Part shown: positions 39,899 through 47,838 of the stretch, one piece after another
Layout: every line of letters begins with the position of its first letter
Position numbering within the stretch: position 1 is the first letter of the stretch
NCBI RefSeq assembly: GCF_003002825.1
Contig: NZ_PVTE01000018.1
Coordinates: 37,064 to 101,063, forward strand
Source: Spirosoma oryzae
GTDB lineage: Bacteria > Bacteroidota > Bacteroidia > Cytophagales > Spirosomataceae
Direction of reading: 5' to 3'
Length of the DNA stretch: 64,000 nucleotides
Program-made: the position numbers and the translations under genes
Notes under the pieces: model-generated
What the model saw: only the letters and a program-made list of their open reading frames with translations
Databases searched by the model: none
What the model was told of the DNA's origin: nothing

Positions 39899-41974
39899 TC
39901 AGCCCGGCAGGTATATGGTAAAAGTCGTGCCCTGATTCGGCTGGCTGGTAACGGTGATTGCTCCGCCGTGATTTTCAACGACTTTCTGGACAATGGCCAA
40001 GCCGATACCCGTACCCCCGTACTGGCTACGCCCGTGGAGCCGCTGAAACACCTGAAAAATACGATCGGCGTATTTTTCGTCGAAACCGATGCCGTTGTCG
40101 CTTATCGTCAGTCGCTGGTAATAACGTGCCGGTTGAGTCGGCTTGACTGACTTGGGAAGCGTCGACGCCGGTACACGTTCCGATCGGATGGTGATACGCG
40201 GAGGTACATTGTCCTGGTGGAACTTGATCGCGTTGGAGATCAGGTTCATGAAAAGCTGATCCAGTTGCGCTTCATCGCCCAGTACGCTGGGTAGTGGCCC
40301 GACGTCGAGCGTAGCCGCCGATTCCTGAATGGCCAGTTCCAGGTCCGACTGAACATCCTGTACGACGCGCTGAAGCGGTACCGTCCTGAATGTATCCCGC
40401 TGGGTGCGGATGCGCGAAAACGTCAGCAGGTCTTTGATCAGGACCGACATGCGCCCGGCGGCACCCTGCATGCGTTCCAGATAAAGCAGGCCATCGCCCA
40501 GTTGGTCGCCATACGTACCTTTCAACATATCGCCGAACGACTGAATCTTGCGTAACGGTTCCTGTAGGTCATGACTGGCTACGTAGGCAAACCGTTCGAG
40601 ATTCTCGTTGGACCGTTGCAGATCGAAATTCGCCAGCTTCAGCGCACTGGTCCGTTCCTCGACCTGCTGTTCCAGACTGGTAGACAGCGTCTTCTGGTCG
40701 TGGATGTCGGTGCAGGTACCGAACCAGCGGATGATTGACATGTCATTGGCTTCGTCGCGCAGCGGCAGCGCCCGAGCCAGCAGCCAGCGGTATTGTCCGT
40801 CGTGCCGTTTCATACGGTATTCGATCTCGTACGGCTCACCGGTTTGTAAACTATAGGTCCAGCGCTTCTCCGTTCGTTGTAAGTCGTCGGGGTGGAGGGG
40901 GCGTATCCAGCCGTCGTTCAGCGAACTGGCCGGTGTCAGGCCCGTAAAGTCGTACCAGCGCTGGTTGAAAAAATCGTGCCTGCCGTCGGGTAAGGCCGAC
41001 CAGACCATCTGCGGCATGAAGTCGGTCACGAACGTAAACCGCCGGATCTGGTCGAGCAGGTCTTCGTTTAGTTTTTCCAGCTTCTGTTGCGTCGTTACTT
41101 CGGCCGTAATGTCCTGCAGGGTTCCGTTGAAGCGATACGCTACACCATCGTCCCAAAAGTGAGCCTGCCCCCGCGCCCGTACGATACGCCGTTCCTGCGT
41201 GACCGGGTTGACAATCGCATAAACGATATTGTATTGCCCACCCGTTGCCGGATTGAGTGCCTGCCAGATACGCTCGGAAACCCGTTGCCGGTCGGTATCA
41301 GCAATGGCGTTCAGCGCCGTCGGCAGCGGAATGTCAGCGTCCTTGGGTAAGCCAAGCCACGTTTTCAGACGCGCATTGCCGGTGAGTCGGTTCGCGATTG
41401 GGTCGAGGTCCCAGGTGCCCAGTTCGGCTGCATCGATCGCAAACCGAAGCTGCTCTTCCTGCTCTTTCAGTTTGCGCAGCATCCCGACCGATTCCGTCGT
41501 TTCGGTAAACGTCAGCATGACGCCCCCAACATCGCCCGATTCATCGCGTATGGGACTGTAGCTGTAGGTCCAGTAGGCGTCGACCCACTGCTGGTTACGA
41601 AAGACCGGAATAAGCTGATTGTCGCCGTGTACCGGGGTGCCGGCCAGTGCCCGGTGAAACATAGATGCTACCCTGGGCCACAGCTCGCGCCATGTATCGG
41701 CGGCTGGCTGTGCCAGCGCCATCGGGTGTTTGTCACTCAGGGCCAGGTTGGTAAGGGCCGCGTCGTTGTAGAGCTGAATGAACTGTGGTCCCCAGAAAAG
41801 TATGGTCGGGAACTGGGAAGGAAGCAGACTGCTCAGCGTGGTCTTCAAACTCTGCGACCACTGGTCGGGTGAGCCGAGTGGTGTCGTTGTCCAGTCGATG
41901 CTCTGAATGAGCTTACCCATTTCCCCGCCGTTGGTCAGAAAACTGTAGGGAGCAGGAATTGCGCGGTTTGTCAT
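39899..41974 (-). CDS. Soluble PAS-PAS-PAS sensor histidine kinase
   Basis: A 691-aa kinase with no membrane segment. The first PAS-like part (about 20-150) includes SQFPTILFWGPQFIQLYNDA. Two more follow (about 165-285 and 300-425, with PAC motifs EYRMKRHDGQYRWLLARALP). HisKA has FAYVASHDLQEPLRKIQSFG (His468). HATPase has LFMNLISNAIKFHQDN, LTISDNGIGFDEKYADRIF and YGGTGIGLAIVQKVVENHGG. ATG 41974 is preferred to TTG 41998. It closely parallels the kinase at 31793-33709. Confidence 0.92.
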   Translation of the reverse strand: MTNRAIPAPYSFLTNGGEMGKLIQSIDWTTTPLGSPDQWSQSLKTTLSSLLPSQFPTILFWGPQFIQLYNDAALTNLALSDKHPMALAQPAADTWRELWPRVASMFHRALAGTPVHGDNQLIPVFRNQQWVDAYWTYSYSPIRDESGDVGGVMLTFTETTESVGMLRKLKEQEEQLRFAIDAAELGTWDLDPIANRLTGNARLKTWLGLPKDADIPLPTALNAIADTDRQRVSERIWQALNPATGGQYNIVYAIVNPVTQERRIVRARGQAHFWDDGVAYRFNGTLQDITAEVTTQQKLEKLNEDLLDQIRRFTFVTDFMPQMVWSALPDGRHDFFNQRWYDFTGLTPASSLNDGWIRPLHPDDLQRTEKRWTYSLQTGEPYEIEYRMKRHDGQYRWLLARALPLRDEANDMSIIRWFGTCTDIHDQKTLSTSLEQQVEERTSALKLANFDLQRSNENLERFAYVASHDLQEPLRKIQSFGDMLKGTYGDQLGDGLLYLERMQGAAGRMSVLIKDLLTFSRIRTQRDTFRTVPLQRVVQDVQSDLELAIQESAATLDVGPLPSVLGDEAQLDQLFMNLISNAIKFHQDNVPPRITIRSERVPASTLPKSVKPTQPARYYQRLTISDNGIGFDEKYADRIFQVFQRLHGRSQYGGTGIGLAIVQKVVENHGGAITVTSQPNQGTTFTIYLPG

Positions 41975-42062
41975 GATACTACAAGCGGTAGAGAACAACT
42001 GTACGACCCGGTCAGCGGAATACGTACAGGATTCGGGTCAGCCGGAAACAGACTGACCGGCG

Positions 42063-43016
42063 TTACCGAACGCTGGCCCGCCGAAGTCGATCGTTGATGG
42101 CCGCACCAAGTCCCTGCCCGGGCAGAGTTTCGGCGTAAATATGGTCAAGATCGAGGGCGTCCAGCTCGCGTAAATACGAAAACAGATTGTGGGCGGCTTC
42201 TGTTATGTCACCGGTTTCCGACAGAATGCGCTGCTGCGGCAGGGGAATACCAGCAAACGGTTGGCGGAAAGCCAGCGCGCCAATCCGTGGAGCCGGCTCC
42301 GGACTGCTACCGGCGGATAACAGCGTTAGCGGCACGCGTGGGGCGTAATGGCTGCTGAGCATACCCGGCGCTTTGGGGTTCGACGTCGAGTGGCTGCGTA
42401 CGTCGACGGGGCCGGTGATGGCTTCGATCTGATCGAGCGCCATACCCCCCAGCCGGTAAACGACCGGTTTCCCTGCTTCAAAACCAACGATAGTCGATTC
42501 GAGCCCAACCTGGGCGGGACCACCATCCAGAATATAAGGCACCTGATCGCCCAGTTGGTCGGCGACGTGCTGGGCGGTCGTCGGGCTGATGTAGCCGAAT
42601 GGGTTGGCACTCGGCGCGGCTAGCGGAAAATCGAGCGATGCGAGCAGCGACAGCGTCAGCGAATGATTGGGTACCCGCACGGCTACCATCGGCAAGCCCG
42701 ACGTGACCAGATCCGGTACGCGTTCGTGTTTGGGAAGCAACAACGTCAGCGGTCCCGGCCAGTACCGTTCGGCTAGAAGGCGAGCGGGTTCCGGTAGTTC
42801 CGTAACGTACTCGCTGAGTCGGTCGAGGTTGTTTGTGTGCAGGATAAGCGGGTCGAAGGCCGGGCGATTTTTGACCCGGAAAATGGTCAGCACGGCATCG
42901 GGGTTGAGCGCGTTGCCGGCCAGTCCGTAAACGGTTTCGGTTGGTATGCCTACTACATTTCCTGCGGTTAGCCAGTCGGCGGCCTGCGCAATATTTTGCC
43001 CGATCTGCGTTTTCAT
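42063..43016 (-). CDS. tsaC: L-threonylcarbamoyladenylate synthase (Sua5/TsaC)
   Basis: A 317-aa enzyme that makes the threonylcarbamoyl-AMP needed for t6A37 of ANN-decoding tRNAs. The YrdC domain (about 8-195) has GIPTETVYGLAGNALNPDAV, FRVKNRPAFDPLILHTNN and PSANPFGYISPTTAQHV. A C-terminal Sua5 domain (about 215-317) follows, so it is the long Sua5 form. The promoter box TATCTTTG on the minus strand (43031-43024) ends 7 bases before the ATG. Confidence 0.94.
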   Translation of the reverse strand: MKTQIGQNIAQAADWLTAGNVVGIPTETVYGLAGNALNPDAVLTIFRVKNRPAFDPLILHTNNLDRLSEYVTELPEPARLLAERYWPGPLTLLLPKHERVPDLVTSGLPMVAVRVPNHSLTLSLLASLDFPLAAPSANPFGYISPTTAQHVADQLGDQVPYILDGGPAQVGLESTIVGFEAGKPVVYRLGGMALDQIEAITGPVDVRSHSTSNPKAPGMLSSHYAPRVPLTLLSAGSSPEPAPRIGALAFRQPFAGIPLPQQRILSETGDITEAAHNLFSYLRELDALDLDHIYAETLPGQGLGAAINDRLRRASVR

Positions 43017-43023
43017 TGTCGGA

Positions 43024-43031
43024 CAAAGATA
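43024..43031 (-). promoter_or_regulatory. -7 promoter box of tsaC (leaderless)
   Basis: On the minus strand, 43031-43024 reads TATCTTTG, an exact TAnnTTTG. Only 7 bases separate it from the tsaC ATG (43016), so the mRNA probably begins at the start codon. Confidence 0.6.
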
Positions 43032-43071
43032 GGCAGAAACGGCTAGTAGTGGGGAAAGTCACGGTCCCGGC

Positions 43072-43079
43072 TATCTTTG
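43072..43079 (+). promoter_or_regulatory. -7 promoter box of the 41-aa gene
   Basis: TATCTTTG on the + strand ends 19 bases before ATG 43099. It is the divergent twin of the tsaC box at 43024-43031. Confidence 0.6.
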
Positions 43080-43098
43080 TTCCAAACGCCAACCAACC

Positions 43099-43224
43099 AT
43101 GAATGATCGTATCAAACAATGGCTCAAACGAGTCGGCTGGCTGGGTTTCCTTTTCTTCCTGATTAAAGGCTTACTCTGGCTTATCATCCCCTACCTGATT
43201 ACGAAAGGGATATTGTCTAAGTGA
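43099..43224 (+). CDS. Small single-pass membrane protein (41 aa)
   Basis: Open from ATG 43099 to TGA 43222-43224. The sequence is MNDRIKQWLKRVGWLGFLFF followed by a hydrophobic LIKGLLWLIIPYLI and a basic end TKGILSK. The layout (amphipathic basic N-terminus, one 20-25-residue membrane helix) is that of a small inner-membrane protein. A perfect promoter box lies 19 bases upstream. Gene-finders with a length cutoff would miss it. Function is unknown. Confidence 0.6.
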   Translation: MNDRIKQWLKRVGWLGFLFFLIKGLLWLIIPYLITKGILSK

Positions 43225-43405
43225 TTGAATTATCGAATGACTGAGTGGTAGAATGATTGAATTCTGTCAGCTGAATTAAGCAAGCCCCCGATCGTTCATC
43301 GAACCACAACAGAGATGATTGAATGGTTGAGCGATTGACTGTTTTGCGTAAGCCTATTCAATCACTCAACCATTCAATCACTCAACCATTCAATCACTCA
43401 ATTCA
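43225..43405. repeat. ATTCAATC/ACTCAACC octamer inverted repeat
   Basis: The right arm repeats ATTCAATC ACTCAACC with period 8 three times (about 43359-43405). The left side has TGATTGAAT, GAATGACTGAGTGG and GATTGAATGGTTGAGCGATTG (about 43222-43260 and 43318-43338). It spans the gap from the 41-aa gene to the slyD-like stop codon. Confidence 0.8.
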
Positions 43406-43873
43406 TTAATGCACCCCGCCTGGGCCGTGAACGTGGCCGTGGTCCAGTTCGTCGGGTGTAGCGTCGCGAACGTCCAGGACCTGAACGTCGAAGTGTAGAT
43501 TCTGGTCGGCTAACGGGTGATTTGCGTCGACAGTGACCGTGTCGGTACCGACGTCGGTGATCGTAATCAGTTCACCTTCGTTGGTTTCGAACTGCATGCC
43601 CACAGCGATGCGCTGATTGCCAAAGGCCTGTTTGGGCACTTCTTCGACCAGGGCGGGATTGCGCCGACCGTAGCCCTTCTCGGGTGTTACGTCGATGGTA
43701 ACCTTATCACCGGCTGAATGGCCTTCGAGTCCTTCTTCCATGCCGGGAATCAGGTTGCCTTCGCCGTGAAGGTAGTACAGCGGCTCGCTGCCAACACTGG
43801 AATCGAGCACGTTGCCTGAATCGTCGGTCAGGGTGTAGTGGATAGCAGCCACTTTGTGTTTTGAAATCTGCAT
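43406..43873 (-). CDS. FKBP-type peptidyl-prolyl isomerase, SlyD-like
   Basis: A 155-aa folding enzyme. The FKBP part has HKVAAIHYTLTDDSGNVLDSS and PLYYLHGEGNLIPGMEEGLEG, with VTPEKGYGRRNPALVEEVP before the IF (chaperone) domain, and FETNEGELITITDVGTDTVTV then VDANHPLADQNLHFDVQV. The end HGHVHGPGGVH is a short His-rich metal-binding tail. ATG 43873 is chosen. The frame is open further upstream to 44278, but that part is antisense to the CobS-like gene's tail and has no homology. Confidence 0.94.
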   Translation of the reverse strand: MQISKHKVAAIHYTLTDDSGNVLDSSVGSEPLYYLHGEGNLIPGMEEGLEGHSAGDKVTIDVTPEKGYGRRNPALVEEVPKQAFGNQRIAVGMQFETNEGELITITDVGTDTVTVDANHPLADQNLHFDVQVLDVRDATPDELDHGHVHGPGGVH

Positions 43874-43989
43874 AAAAAATCGGCCAGGCCGTTTGTGTAT
43901 GAATATGGAACAAATGTAGACCGTAAAAGTCTGCTTGTTTGTCGATTTCTCCCCAATCGGTACCGAAACTTGTGGGCCAGGGGCTGTTT

Positions 43990-44682
43990 TTAGACCGAAA
44001 CCCAGAGAAGCGACACGAAGGAAAGGTATACAATCAGTTCGCTCAATTGCTGAACCGCGCCCCGGTAACTGCTGCTGTTTCCACCTGCCTGACGGCGAAT
44101 TTGCCTGAGCAACCACCAGCGGAGAAGTAGGATCGGTATCACGAACAGCGCGTAAATCCAGAGCGTCGTCAGACCAACCAAAGCCAGCATCGGCAGTACC
44201 CCAACCGCAATGGCCAGCGCACGCTTGGTTATCGATGGTGTGCTGGCAGTAGGGGATGCATCGCCCGACTGCGTCCAACTGACTGATGCGGCCATTAGCT
44301 GGCTAAGGCTATGCGCCATCACGTACTTGAGGGCTACCGACAGGCCGAATGCTTCATTGGCGAACAACGCCTGTACAGCAAAAAAACGGGCCAATAGCAG
44401 CAGGACGAGCCACACCGCTCCTGATGAGACCGCACTTGCGTCCGGGCGATCGCCACCCGTGCACGCAGCGAAACCGCTTTCCGGTCGGGCCAGTGTCAGG
44501 GTGGCTACGGCGGCCATACTCAGCAATACGGGCAGGTGCGGAGGAGGAAACAGGATTGTTCCCAGCCAGTAAGCGCCCAGCCCGATCAGGCCCGTAAACC
44601 AGCCCGCCAGCGGCAACAGAAACGACGATGACGTGTCAGCAGTGGTGGCGTAGGTACTTCGCAGGGTAGAAATGGGAAACAT
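43990..44682 (-). CDS. CobS-like membrane protein lacking the acidic catalytic motif
   Basis: A 230-aa protein with about six membrane segments. Several blocks align with adenosylcobinamide-GDP ribazoletransferase (CobS). They are FLLPLAGWFTGLIGLGAYWL, LPVLLSMAAVATL, MAHSLSQLMAASVSWTQ, ILLLRWWLLRQIRRQAGG and the terminal SYRGAVQQLSELIVYLSF. Where CobS has GxxHxDGxAD followed by the DSRIG loop, this protein reads TLARPESGFAACTGGDRPDA. The Mg2+-binding acidic residues are therefore missing, and so is the usual first helix. No other cobalamin gene is nearby. It may be a decayed or repurposed CobS. Confidence 0.6.
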   Translation of the reverse strand: MFPISTLRSTYATTADTSSSFLLPLAGWFTGLIGLGAYWLGTILFPPPHLPVLLSMAAVATLTLARPESGFAACTGGDRPDASAVSSGAVWLVLLLLARFFAVQALFANEAFGLSVALKYVMAHSLSQLMAASVSWTQSGDASPTASTPSITKRALAIAVGVLPMLALVGLTTLWIYALFVIPILLLRWWLLRQIRRQAGGNSSSYRGAVQQLSELIVYLSFVSLLWVSV

Positions 44683-44734
44683 GACAGCTAGTGAAGTGTA
44701 TCGTATGGCAGCACAAACGTAAGGGCTACTGGGG

Positions 44735-45487
44735 TTAGCGCAGCTTACTAACGACTACGCTCATCAGGATGTTAACCAGCAGCGCCAGTAAAAACGATAG
44801 GCCGATCGATAGCTCAGGCAGCAGGAACGCCTGTAAAAACAAAAAAGTCGTGTAACCCAGAAAGCCCAACAGGCTGCCCCGCAGCAGCAGAACAGTAGCC
44901 GAATGCCCCTGCGTATAGTGTGTAAACACCGCCAGAATCGACGTGATGACCGGGAAAGGTGTGAGAATGCCGCTCCAGGTTGGGCCAATTCGATGCGCCA
45001 GCTCGGTGATACCCAGTACGAACAAGGTAGCCGCCACCATCCGCAGCAGCAGGTCGTAGGGGAGACGCCGGACCGCGACAGTTGTCAGGGCGGGGGTAGG
45101 CCAGGCATACAGACCAAGCAGAATGCTACCCATTGCCATACCATAGCCCGTCCACAACCCGATCTGAATGGGCCGTAACGCTAACGCAACAAGGCAGTAA
45201 ACAACATACGAGAGCAGTAAGGTAGGTAGCCAGGAGAAACGGCTGGCGAGTCGGGCGTAGCTGTAGCAGAAACCGACCAGCGACACGACACCGGTCAGAA
45301 TTCCCGGCACCGATTGCAGTCCGAACGCTTTTCCCTGCTCCAGAATGAAAAACAGGAGAATGGGGCCGGCAATCCAGGGCAGACTGGCAATCAGGCCGCC
45401 CGTTTTGTGTCCCCATTTCCGACTCGCCAGGGTAACGACCGCCATGACGACCGGCATCAGGGTTACTTTAATCAGTACTATGTTCAT
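44735..45487 (-). CDS. Multi-pass membrane protein, unknown function
   Basis: A 250-aa protein with eight or so hydrophobic segments and little soluble sequence. It starts MNIVLIKVTLMPVVMAVVTL (ATG 45487; the frame is open to 45553 but those codons are not hydrophobic). Features are KWGHKTGGLIASLPWIAGPIL and the Gly/Pro-rich PTWSGILTPFPVITSILAVF, repeated in each half, which hint at an internal duplication as in carriers. No family is recognised. It is divergent from sdpR, with the sdpR operator region in between. Confidence 0.7.
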   Translation of the reverse strand: MNIVLIKVTLMPVVMAVVTLASRKWGHKTGGLIASLPWIAGPILLFFILEQGKAFGLQSVPGILTGVVSLVGFCYSYARLASRFSWLPTLLLSYVVYCLVALALRPIQIGLWTGYGMAMGSILLGLYAWPTPALTTVAVRRLPYDLLLRMVAATLFVLGITELAHRIGPTWSGILTPFPVITSILAVFTHYTQGHSATVLLLRGSLLGFLGYTTFLFLQAFLLPELSIGLSFLLALLVNILMSVVVSKLR

Positions 45488-45625
45488 GCAGAGAACCGGC
45501 GATCTCGAACCGGACGACAGCGGGTTGATCCACAAAAGTAGCCCGACTTGCATTCGTAAGCCGTACTACCGCTTACGAATGCCAATCAACTACCGCTTAT
45601 CAAGCTGAATAGCCATTGATCAATA

Positions 45626-45643
45626 ATTAGATGATTGTCTAAT
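45626..45643. promoter_or_regulatory. SdpR operator candidate, site 1
   Basis: ATTAGATGATTGTCTAAT is an inverted repeat with 6-bp half sites (ATTAGA/TCTAAT), 88 bases upstream of the sdpR ATG. Confidence 0.6.
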
Positions 45644-45649
45644 TGATTA

Positions 45650-45667
45650 ATTAGATACTTGTCTAAC
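45650..45667. promoter_or_regulatory. SdpR operator candidate, site 2
   Basis: ATTAGATACTTGTCTAAC repeats site 1 at a spacing of 24 bases. Two tandem palindromes suit cooperative binding of ArsR-type dimers. Confidence 0.6.
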
Positions 45668-45731
45668 TAATGCAGGGCAGGCGGCTGGGAGACCCCGGCA
45701 GCTATGTACGCCTACAACCAGACACGCTGTT

Positions 45732-46034
45732 ATGAATCTGCTGTTTAAAGCACTCAACGATCCGACTCGTCGGCAAATCCTCGACCTGTTGCGGGCTGGT
45801 GACCTGAACGCAGGGGAGATTGCTGAGCAGTTTGCCATGTCGAAACCCAGCATTTCGCACCACCTCGACCTGTTGCGGCAGGCTGGGCTGGTCGAATCAA
45901 CGAAACAAGGTCAGTTCATCAATTACTCGCTTAACACAACCGTACTCGATGAACTGCTGGGCTGGCTACTCAGCTTTCAAAAGCCGGATACAGCACCCGT
46001 CGACTCTCCATCTAATCACCTGATCAACCACTAA
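45732..46034 (+). CDS. sdpR: ArsR-family autorepressor SdpR
   Basis: A 100-aa winged-helix repressor. MNLLFKALNDPTRRQILDLL and AGEIAEQFAMSKPSISHHLDLLRQAGLV are the SdpR/ArsR signature, where the recognition helix includes KPSISHHL. GQFINYSLNTTVLDELLGWL ends the domain. There are no Cys metal ligands. In Bacillus, SdpR is released by its membrane partner SdpI; here sdpI follows 13 bases downstream, so the same circuit is likely. Confidence 0.92.
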   Translation: MNLLFKALNDPTRRQILDLLRAGDLNAGEIAEQFAMSKPSISHHLDLLRQAGLVESTKQGQFINYSLNTTVLDELLGWLLSFQKPDTAPVDSPSNHLINH

Positions 46035-46046
46035 TCTCCCTGTACT

Positions 46047-46712
46047 ATGAACACCAAATCTACGTCTACCGAATGGCTTATTCTGACGCCCTATCTGCTG
46101 GTCTTCAGCTACATCGCACTAATCTGGCATCGACTACCGCCGGTTATCGTGTCGCATTACAACCTGACAGGGCAGCCTGACGGCTGGATGCCGAAAGAGA
46201 AAGCACTGTTGGTCATGGCCGGTCTAGGGCTTTTCATCTACCTGTTACTACGCTTTTTGCCGAAGCTGGATTTCAGCGCCATGGTACAGCCGGCCGTGTT
46301 TCAGCGTATGCGCTTTGTGATGAGTCTGCTGATGACCGTTGCGATCGGGAGTCTGTTTTACCTGGCAACGCAGTCAGGCGGATTGCAGTCGTCACAGGGA
46401 GCCATGCTGGCGCTGATTAGCCTGGGGATAGCAGCCGTTGGTAATTACATGAGCATTCTAAAGCCGAACTGGTTTATCGGTATCCGCACACCGTGGACAC
46501 TACAGAACAACCGGGTCTGGACACGTACGCACCGGCTGGGTGGGCGGCTGATGGTAGCAGGTGGCTTGCTGGGCGCTTTGCTGGCGGTGCTGGTGCCAGC
46601 GCCCTACACCGTCGGTGCTGCCGTGGCTGTTCTCCTGATCGTTACGTTGGTTCCGGTCGTTTACTCCTACGTGTATTTTCAGCAGGAAACAACAAGCCAG
46701 TCAATGCGCTGA
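46047..46712 (+). CDS. sdpI: SdpI-family membrane protein
   Basis: A 221-aa protein with a DUF1648 start (HRLPPVIVSHYNLTGQPDGW) and a SdpI part. The latter has YMSILKPNWFIGIRTPWTLQ followed by VWTRTHRLGGRLMVAGGLLG, a diagnostic pair of motifs. There are about six membrane segments. SdpI of Bacillus is the immunity protein against the SdpC toxin and a signal transducer that sequesters SdpR. No sdpC-like toxin gene is visible here. Confidence 0.93.
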   Translation: MNTKSTSTEWLILTPYLLVFSYIALIWHRLPPVIVSHYNLTGQPDGWMPKEKALLVMAGLGLFIYLLLRFLPKLDFSAMVQPAVFQRMRFVMSLLMTVAIGSLFYLATQSGGLQSSQGAMLALISLGIAAVGNYMSILKPNWFIGIRTPWTLQNNRVWTRTHRLGGRLMVAGGLLGALLAVLVPAPYTVGAAVAVLLIVTLVPVVYSYVYFQQETTSQSMR

Positions 46713-46769
46713 TACCTTAACGTAGCCCAACAACCTCTTTCATTACAGCGAACTGACCACTTCCGACCT

Positions 46770-47750
46770 ATGCCTTTCCTATTTCTTCTGCTCCTCGGCC
46801 TGTCTGGTGCCGCGCTGGCTCAAACCAGCGAACCCATTCGATACACAGCTACGGAACCCGCCGGGCTAAGCCTGACGCTCGACGGAACGCTGACTCTGCC
46901 CGCCATGACAAAAGGGGCCGTGCCAGTGGTGTTGCTTATTGCCGGTTCAGGCCCGACCGACCGCGATTGTAATAACCCGACTCCAGTTATGGGAAAAACC
47001 GTACAGGGGGCTTCGTTTCGCTTGCTGACTGACAGTCTGGTACAACAAGGCGTAGCCGTCGCACGATACGACAAGCGGTATTCGGGGAAAAATCTGCTGG
47101 CTGCTTCAGCCTTGTTAAAAATGATTGATATGCGCTTCGATTATTACGTCAGCGATGCGGTCGGCTTCATCCGGCAGTTGCAGGCCGACAAGCGGTTTTC
47201 GCGGGTTGTCGTGGCTGGGCACAGTGAAGGCTCGCTGGTCGGTATGCTGGCGGCTACGAAAACAAAGGCCGATGCGTTCGTTTCGCTGTCGGGGCCGGGC
47301 CAAAACATCGCCGATGCGATACGACCACAACTCGCCACCCTGCCCGACGCGCAGCGTGAACTGGCCTACCGTGACCTCGACTCATTACGGGCAGGACAAC
47401 CGGTTCGGCAACCACCCATGGTGCTTATGTCGCTGATGGGTCCACTGATACAGCCATATGTAATGTCGTGGATGAAATATGATCCGTCGGTCGAGATCAG
47501 ACAGTTTCGGGGGCCGGTACTGCTTGTAAACGGAGGGCGTGACATACAGGTGGCAGTTACGGAAGCCGAAGCGCTCAAAAAGGCCCGTCCCGACGCCAGG
47601 CTAGTGATCTACCCCGACATGACGCACATGCTGAAAAACAGCGTCAGTGCATCAATAGACGATAACCTGAAAACCTACCATGATCCCACCCTGCCGCTGA
47701 CGCCCGGTCTGGCAAGCGAACTGGCTCGATTTGCCAGGCAGAAGCAGTAA
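46770..47750 (+). CDS. Secreted alpha/beta hydrolase
   Basis: A 326-aa protein with signal peptide (cleavage near ALAQ, residue 18). The fold is clear from VPVVLLIAGSGPTDRDCNNP (oxyanion region) and the nucleophile elbow VVAGHSEGSLVGML (Ser152). VLLVNGGRDIQVAVTEAEAL carries the acid Asp and YPDMTHMLKNS the catalytic His. The family includes peptidases and esterases of the YqiA/COG1073 type; the substrate is unknown. Confidence 0.9.
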   Translation: MPFLFLLLLGLSGAALAQTSEPIRYTATEPAGLSLTLDGTLTLPAMTKGAVPVVLLIAGSGPTDRDCNNPTPVMGKTVQGASFRLLTDSLVQQGVAVARYDKRYSGKNLLAASALLKMIDMRFDYYVSDAVGFIRQLQADKRFSRVVVAGHSEGSLVGMLAATKTKADAFVSLSGPGQNIADAIRPQLATLPDAQRELAYRDLDSLRAGQPVRQPPMVLMSLMGPLIQPYVMSWMKYDPSVEIRQFRGPVLLVNGGRDIQVAVTEAEALKKARPDARLVIYPDMTHMLKNSVSASIDDNLKTYHDPTLPLTPGLASELARFARQKQ

Positions 47751-47838
47751 TTAATTGACAGTTAATGGATTGTTCGTAGACAGAATTAGCGGAAATGTAG
47801 TTATTGCGTTAGTTCTACTCGCAATAGTCCATACCGCC

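Noticed and set aside
37655..43405. CRISPR-like appearance of the octamer repeats
   Set aside because: Units are 7-8 bases with no unique spacers, and arms are mirror images; no cas genes are present.
43874..44278. N-terminal extension of the SlyD-like protein
   Set aside because: The frame is open, but it reads through the promoter region and the CobS-like gene's 3' end; SlyD proteins start at MQISKHKVAAIHY.
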